NCBI GenBank assembly: GCA_031546715.1
Contig: JAVBKA010000190.1
Span: 1 to 29,059, forward strand
Direction of reading: 5' to 3'
DNA length: 29,059 nucleotides
From: JAVBKA01 sp031546715
Lineage (GTDB): Bacteria; Bacillota; Clostridia; Oscillospirales; UBA929
The translations under genes and the position numbers were made by a program. The notes below the pieces were generated by a model. That model was not told the origin of the DNA and made no database searches. It saw nothing but the letters and a program-made list of their open reading frames with translations. Position 1 is the stretch's first letter; each line of letters begins with the position of its first letter. Below are positions 24,296-29,059 of this stretch, piece after piece.

Positions 24296-24392
24296 ATTAG
24301 TTCAGTGTCCCATGTTGATTTAGCTTAGTTCCTTATGGTTACCATTGACAATTGACTTGTATATAAAATCGCTTTAGAAAGGTGGTTTCCTT

Positions 24393-25670
24393 GTGAAAAA
24401 ATTCTTTTTACTGTTTTTGATTTTAAGTCTTATCTCAGTTTCCTGCTCTCCATCTGTAACCCAAGACTTATCCAGTAACAACGCAACGCTAGCAGAGGTT
24501 GGTTCGCCAGACCCTGAGCCGACTTCATCCTCGCCTTCATCTCAATCAGAATTCTCCTTTTTCAACCAAATTGATTATACACTAGAGGAGCTTGAAGAGT
24601 TATCTCAAGCCTTTGACTTTACGAATTTTACTGATGAATATGTCTTTGAGATGTTTACTCTTGACAAAAAAATTGAGGGTGCAGAGGGGTTTTGCGTCAT
24701 AGGGGAACAGTTGTACTTATCCGACTTGCTACGCGAGCGCATTCATGTTTTAGATAAACAGTTTGAAATAATTGATACAATTCGCGATGGGTCAGATGCG
24801 GAAACTTGGTTTGCACCACGAGGTCTTTGCGAAGATAAAGACGGAAACCTTGTTGCAATAACTGATGTTAACAGCTTGACAAACATTGGACATATTTTGA
24901 ATTATAATAATCAATATGAGGTCACAAAAGATGTTGCTTTTACGCTGAAACCAAAGGGCGATTACCTTATGACTAATGATGTAGCTGTGCTTGATAATGG
25001 TGATATTTATTTTACGGTTTTGAGTAACTCTCATGTAGTTGCAAAAATTTACAAAGTCCTTTCAGACGACTCGGTTGACGGTGTGGGAATGAGATTGTTT
25101 GGTTGGTTGTGTCCGTCAGTTGCCAGGGATGAGCTAATGTTTGTAAACGATTCTTTTGGACTTGACTCCGACAATCATGGAATCAAAGGGTTACCAGCAC
25201 TATTTCGATTTAACTCCGGTAAAATCACCGGACTAACGAAGCTACCTCCAGTTACTAAGTCTAGTCTTTCAAGCGAAGAAAAGAAAACCATGGAAACTAT
25301 GACTAATCTCGATGGAGACTTATATACAAAAGAAACAATAGACTCATATCGTCATACAATTTTCACGTATAACGGACTTAATGATTTAGCACTTGTTGGC
25401 AACGAATACTTTGTGATTACATCTGCACAGCCTGCTATTTTCGTATTTGATGAAGATATGCAGTATAGTCGGAGCATAAAGTTATTAGTTAACGATGAGT
25501 GGAATACCCCAGTATTTACACAGATGCTGAAAGACGGCAAAGTAACAAAAGTTTTACCTAAATACCTTGACTCAGATGAAGAAGGTAATCTGTTTATTAT
25601 ATGTACGCTGCACACTCAAGACGGGAAGTCAGATTACATAGGAGTACGAGCAACAAAGAAAGCAGGATAA
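24393..25670 (+). CDS. Lipoprotein B, beta-propeller-like extracellular protein
   Basis: The 425-residue protein starts at GTG 24393, with AAAGGTGG about 7 bases before. The lipoprotein signal ends LISVSC, with Cys18 lipidated. A Ser/Pro-rich spacer and then propeller-type strands follow (GFCVIGEQLYLSD, RIHVLDKQF, PRGLCEDKDGNLVAITD, FVFDEDMQYSRS). It is the paralogue of lipoprotein A with the same length; more than half of the core residues look identical, and the last codons are nearly identical in DNA. It is followed after three bases by permease 1, so it is the probable extracellular partner of that transporter. I found no convincing promoter directly upstream, so it may be read from 23109. 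Confidence 0.86.
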   Translation: MKKFFLLFLILSLISVSCSPSVTQDLSSNNATLAEVGSPDPEPTSSSPSSQSEFSFFNQIDYTLEELEELSQAFDFTNFTDEYVFEMFTLDKKIEGAEGFCVIGEQLYLSDLLRERIHVLDKQFEIIDTIRDGSDAETWFAPRGLCEDKDGNLVAITDVNSLTNIGHILNYNNQYEVTKDVAFTLKPKGDYLMTNDVAVLDNGDIYFTVLSNSHVVAKIYKVLSDDSVDGVGMRLFGWLCPSVARDELMFVNDSFGLDSDNHGIKGLPALFRFNSGKITGLTKLPPVTKSSLSSEEKKTMETMTNLDGDLYTKETIDSYRHTIFTYNGLNDLALVGNEYFVITSAQPAIFVFDEDMQYSRSIKLLVNDEWNTPVFTQMLKDGKVTKVLPKYLDSDEEGNLFIICTLHTQDGKSDYIGVRATKKAG

Positions 25671-25803
25671 ATAATGACAAAGCTTGTTTATACCTTTAAG
25701 CAAAGCTTACGTATTTTTACTGTGAGCAAGGTGCATACGCTGATTTTGCTTGTGTGCTACACTGCTGCATTTTTGTTGCCTGTGGTTATGCAGGCTTATA
25801 AGA
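25633..25803 (+). repeat. Direct repeat, right copy (171 bp)
   Basis: It matches 22864-23034. Here the sequence continues into the intact permease 1 gene, which shows that this copy is the complete one and the left copy the truncated one. Confidence 0.92.
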
Positions 25804-26804
25804 CTACTCAGATGGATTCATATTCTGATAAGCCTCGATTATCTGGTTTTGCCCCAGATTTTTCTATTGATATTTCCAATTTAAAACCTGAACAGCTTGA
25901 ACTTCTTGGGGATTGTGAATTTATCAGAAAAATTATTGCTGATGCAGGCTTAACGGGAAGCGTTACCGCCTCCTTCATGTTGTGGGGCGATAATAGCTTT
26001 GTGCTCTATAATGATAAGCCGTCTAACTGTTATGTGTTGTCCACGACAGTCAGTGATGGCGGTGATGATATTCGCACCAGCGTTAATACATCGAGTATTA
26101 TTTATGGCAGACAGTTGTCGCCGAATAATCCTTACGAGGTTTTAGTGGGCGACCATGCTCTCGAGGCTGTAGATTATAGTAAGATTGTTGGAAATGAAAT
26201 AGTGATTAACGGCAACACCCATATAATTGTCGGTGTATTGCGTAACTATCGAGGCATGTATACCAATGTCAAAACAAGAGAATACGCATATGACGGCACT
26301 TTTCAAATCAACGCTGTATCTGATATGCGAAAAGCAGCTAATAAATTAGCAGACGAACTTGAAAAACATTTTGAGGTTGGCAGCATTTCGTATTCCCAAG
26401 CACAAAGTGAAGTGTTTGAAGAGCAAACCAGAAGCACCACGAATTTTTATCTTTTATTATCATTATTAGGCTATTTATTTTGCGTTATCAGCACCTTTAG
26501 CATTATACATTCCGTATTATATGATAACCGCAAAGTAATCGGAACTAAGCTGTCTATCGGCGCAAACGCCTTAACGATTGCATGGGAATTTTTCATTTAC
26601 TTTTTGATTATTTCCATCACAGCGTCAGGCTTGTCAACGCTTCTATGTACAGCGGTAAGCGATTACTACGCAAATATCAGCATTAGACCGATTCCCCTTA
26701 TGCTGTCCATGAGTACGCTACTGCTTTTATTGGCGGTAAGCGTTTTAACAAGTATGCTTGCGTCATTGTACGCAGCATTTAAAGCAGTCAGGAGGTTTGG
26801 CTAA
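25674..26804 (+). CDS. ABC transporter permease 1, FtsX/MacB type
   Basis: The 376-residue protein has one N-terminal helix (about 19-40), an extracellular domain (about 44-255) and three C-terminal helices (about 260-285, 305-330, 345-370), the usual MacB-like layout. The cytoplasmic loop NRKVIGTKLSIGANA is the conserved coupling segment of FtsX-type permeases. The start follows the lipoprotein B stop by three bases with AGGA upstream. Its stop overlaps the start of permease 2 (TAATG). It likely forms a heterodimer with permease 2. Transporters of this class act mechanically on envelope substrates such as peptides and lipids, and in Firmicutes often give peptide-antibiotic resistance. Confidence 0.9.
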   Translation: MTKLVYTFKQSLRIFTVSKVHTLILLVCYTAAFLLPVVMQAYKTTQMDSYSDKPRLSGFAPDFSIDISNLKPEQLELLGDCEFIRKIIADAGLTGSVTASFMLWGDNSFVLYNDKPSNCYVLSTTVSDGGDDIRTSVNTSSIIYGRQLSPNNPYEVLVGDHALEAVDYSKIVGNEIVINGNTHIIVGVLRNYRGMYTNVKTREYAYDGTFQINAVSDMRKAANKLADELEKHFEVGSISYSQAQSEVFEEQTRSTTNFYLLLSLLGYLFCVISTFSIIHSVLYDNRKVIGTKLSIGANALTIAWEFFIYFLIISITASGLSTLLCTAVSDYYANISIRPIPLMLSMSTLLLLLAVSVLTSMLASLYAAFKAVRRFG

Positions 26805-28114
26805 TGAACAGACTTCTCTATTTTTTGCGAACAAATCTGCGGAATGTATTCAGAAACCGCCTGGTGTATTTGCCCACATTTTGCTTAATGACTGCCGGAT
26901 TAACGCTATTATATATCTTCGTCACAGGCTTTTTCAGCTATTACTTAAACATGCAAAACACCTTGCGAAACAGCACATTAAAGGAAGTAACCATAACCAG
27001 TAACTGGGGCTTGAAATACGGCTCAGAAGTCGGCGCTGATATGGGCTCAAAGATATTAAACAACAGACGTTCAGCAAATAGTTACACAGAAAAGGAGCGA
27101 GACCCTTTAACTCGCACGGACTTGCGGAAAATTGAGGAACTATTTGGGGACGAGCTAGAGTTCAAGGCTTCCATTAGCTTAGGCTATGGCGTAAGTAAGT
27201 TAATGTTCAATCAGGTGGCGGTATCTCGGGTATTTATGGACTATTTTCGAGAAAAGCTCCACTACGACGGCGATTTATTTGTGGCATCATCAGAACGAAT
27301 TGAAGTCATTAAGCAGGGTGCTCAAAAAGATTGTGAGATTACCTTTAATGAGTTTCCTTATGTGTATGACCCTGTCGCCGATAAATTTTTCACTCTTGAC
27401 GGACAGCGTGAGGTGCGGGCTTTTGCCTCTGACGAGCTTGACATGAGCGACTTTGACGGCATATTTTCACATAAAGATTATGTTGGTGGGTACAGTCAAA
27501 AAGACTTTGATGAATACGTTTTTATTGCACTGGAGGACTACTTTGATGTGCTGCTAGAGGGACGCTTCAATGATCTGCGAATGCGTGTATCGGCTAAAAA
27601 CCCAGAAGACCTTGGCGCACTGTTGTTATACCTAAACACTGCCCATAAGGGCGCAGTAAATTACTCCTATGACCCCACTGTGGACATGTTACTTAGACAA
27701 ATTTCCGAGCATGTTCTGCAATTTTCAATACTTACTCCATTGTTAATTATCATGACGCTAATCGTTGCAATCAGCTTCATGGGAATGCAATATCTTAACA
27801 CAAAACGCAGCCAACGCAACTTGGCAGTTCAAATAGCCTGCGGTGCAAGACTTTCTCAGCTAACTGGAGGAATACTGCTGTCCTCACTGGTTACGGTTAC
27901 AGCCGCCGCCGCTTTAGCTGTCTTGGCAGGGTCTATAGTCGTTATGCAAATGAAGCTGACGCTGAATGAGGTTGCTGTAGCTCCCAATCTTAGTTCAGTC
28001 TTGGTAATTCTAGGCTATGGGTGGCTGTTGGGCATTTTGGCATGTAGTCCTTCAATTTTCACAATTCGAAAACTCTCACCGGTTGAAATATTATCTGCGG
28101 AGGATGCGACATGA
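26804..28114 (+). CDS. ABC transporter permease 2, FtsX/MacB type
   Basis: The 436-residue protein has a basic start, a first helix (about 20-45), a long extracellular domain (about 50-310), and three helices (about 315-340, 355-382, 395-420). The loop after the second helix, NLAVQIACGARLSQL, is the typical FtsX coupling segment. The C terminus IRKLSPVEIL is also typical. It is joined by one-base overlap to permease 1 and by four-base overlap (ATGA) to the ATPase. It differs in sequence from permease 1, which fits a heterodimer. No substrate can be read from the sequence. Confidence 0.9.
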   Translation: MNRLLYFLRTNLRNVFRNRLVYLPTFCLMTAGLTLLYIFVTGFFSYYLNMQNTLRNSTLKEVTITSNWGLKYGSEVGADMGSKILNNRRSANSYTEKERDPLTRTDLRKIEELFGDELEFKASISLGYGVSKLMFNQVAVSRVFMDYFREKLHYDGDLFVASSERIEVIKQGAQKDCEITFNEFPYVYDPVADKFFTLDGQREVRAFASDELDMSDFDGIFSHKDYVGGYSQKDFDEYVFIALEDYFDVLLEGRFNDLRMRVSAKNPEDLGALLLYLNTAHKGAVNYSYDPTVDMLLRQISEHVLQFSILTPLLIIMTLIVAISFMGMQYLNTKRSQRNLAVQIACGARLSQLTGGILLSSLVTVTAAAALAVLAGSIVVMQMKLTLNEVAVAPNLSSVLVILGYGWLLGILACSPSIFTIRKLSPVEILSAEDAT

Positions 28115-28773
28115 TTGAATTATCTGATATTAATAAAACCTATATCGGCAAAGGCACGTCATTTCATGCTTTGCATGATGTTACCCTTTCAATTGATAAA
28201 GGCGAATGGGTGTGCATTATGGGGCGTTCAGGCTGCGGAAAAACCACCCTGATGAATATTTTAGGGCTAATGGATAGGTTTGACACAGGTATCTTTTCCT
28301 TTGACGGCACAGATGTCCGAACACTGTCAATCAAGACCGCTAGTGAACTGCGAAACCGTGAATTAGGGTTTGTTTTTCAGTCGTTTAACCTTGTTTCCAG
28401 CAATACAGCCTTTGAAAATGTGGAAATGCCTCTCGGTTACGCAGGAATCAGCACAGCAGACCGAAAACGCCGTGTAACCGAAGTCCTGTCGTTGGTAGGT
28501 TTGGCTGATAAGGCAAAAAATCGTCCCTCTCAACTGTCTGGCGGGCAGCAGCAACGAGTAGCCATTGCCAGAGCACTTGTAAATAGTCCAAAGCTTATTC
28601 TCGCAGACGAACCTACGGGTAATCTAGACAAGAAGAACGGTCAGGAAATTATGGAGCTGCTGAAAGAACTGCACCAGAGCGGTGTGACAATAATCTTAGT
28701 AAGCCATGACCCTGATGTAGCAAGCTACGCAACCAGAACAATTCATATGGAGGATGGTCGCGTACTGCCGTGA
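28111..28773 (+). CDS. ABC transporter ATPase, LolD/MacB type
   Basis: The 220-residue ATP-binding subunit has Walker A GRSGCGKT (38-45), Q-loop Gln90 (VFQSFN), signature LSGGQ (142-146), Walker B LILADEP (162-168) followed by the GNLD switch, and an H-loop His in LVSHDPD. The GNLDKKNGQEIMELL sequence after Walker B is typical of ATPases paired with FtsX-type permeases. The start overlaps the end of permease 2, so the three subunits are made together. Confidence 0.95.
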   Translation: MIELSDINKTYIGKGTSFHALHDVTLSIDKGEWVCIMGRSGCGKTTLMNILGLMDRFDTGIFSFDGTDVRTLSIKTASELRNRELGFVFQSFNLVSSNTAFENVEMPLGYAGISTADRKRRVTEVLSLVGLADKAKNRPSQLSGGQQQRVAIARALVNSPKLILADEPTGNLDKKNGQEIMELLKELHQSGVTIILVSHDPDVASYATRTIHMEDGRVLP

Positions 28774-28795
28774 TTCTAAGCTCTGAAATTGAAAT

Positions 28796-29059
28796 ATGAG
28801 CGTCAATTTGAAAAAACAAACCTTGCCGATTACCTTGTTTGTGCTGGTTGCCGTCCTAAGCCAATGTACTGCATATGCAAAAGAAACTGCCGCTTATGTT
28901 AATGGCGCAACCTCAATAATGGAAAATGTTGATTCCATAAGCGTCAGCTCATTTCCTGATTCGGTGTTTGTTGTTACGACTGACGGAACTTTATGGTTAT
29001 GGACGATGTTTGCGGCTGCTCAGTAGGTCTATTAGGTATGTTGGCATTAAAACCAACGG
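28796..29059 (+). CDS. Exported protein start with RCC1-like repeat, apparently frameshifted, cut by window end
   Basis: ATG 28796 opens a 76-codon frame ending at 29026. It begins with a signal peptide with either a lipobox (LSQC, Cys24) or a signal-peptidase site (AYA). The rest, DSVFVVTTDGTLWLW, looks like the end of an RCC1-type repeat. A different frame then gives MDDVCGCSVGLLGMLALK, which resembles the start of the next such repeat, so the gene is probably broken by a frameshift or small deletion near 28990-29000. A second missing base near the AAAA at 29050 would restore ALKTNG. No clear ribosome site; 22 bases after the ATPase gene. Confidence 0.5.

Noticed and set aside
24345..24367. 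Promoter before lipoprotein B (TTGACA with TATAAA)
   Set aside because: The two hexamers are only 11 bp apart, too close for a standard promoter.

Overview
The window looks like a chromosomal segment of a Gram-positive, low-to-mid G+C Firmicute of the class Clostridia. Pointers are strong Shine-Dalgarno sites, TTGACA/TATAAT-type promoters with 17-18 bp spacers, Sec lipoproteins, a DegV protein, a TepA-type ClpP-like protease and a large serine recombinase. I cannot name the genus. No rRNA, tRNA, riboswitch or CRISPR array was recognised.

1-4060: a methionine-synthase-like gene (minus strand, cut by the window start) diverges from a translationally coupled pair, a cytoplasmic family 3 glycoside hydrolase and a beta-phosphoglucomutase-like HAD enzyme. 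A bidirectional hairpin terminator closes the pair. 4076-7091: a tepA gene has lost its 5' end to an integrated element. The visible element holds a large serine recombinase, a 60-residue ORF, a C-terminal remnant of topoisomerase III and a 19-bp perfect inverted repeat. 7109-9937: a small membrane protein, class II fructose-bisphosphate aldolase with a textbook promoter and terminator, and a frameshifted FtsX-like permease.

9943-21439 is mostly housekeeping on the minus strand. One operon is prfA-sua5-coaE-M18 aminopeptidase, with overlapping stops and starts in its first three genes. A second is degV-ABC-F ATPase-flavodoxin-DUF218. Upstream lies a large exported protein that fuses a GHL10 domain, an SH3-like domain and an amidase_3 domain.

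21540-29059 (plus strand) is the most unusual part. It is an envelope cassette: lipoprotein A, a 48-codon fragment of a permease, a membrane-anchored protein with two thioredoxin-like CxxC domains, a small exported four-cysteine peptide, lipoprotein B (a paralogue of A), two FtsX-type permeases, their ATPase, and a final exported RCC1-like ORF. A 171-bp direct repeat (7 mismatches by eye) flanks the oxidoreductase-peptide-lipoprotein B module, so homologous recombination could remove the module cleanly. My leading hypothesis is that the double-thioredoxin protein matures the coupled cysteine-rich peptide outside the cell, and that the lipoprotein/ABC transporter handles, senses or protects against it. 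The transporter's role is inference.

Several genes (8463-9849, 24015-24295 and probably 28796-29059) are broken in a way that one missing base in a homopolymer would explain. This is either real decay or base-calling error, and it limits how firmly those genes can be called non-functional.
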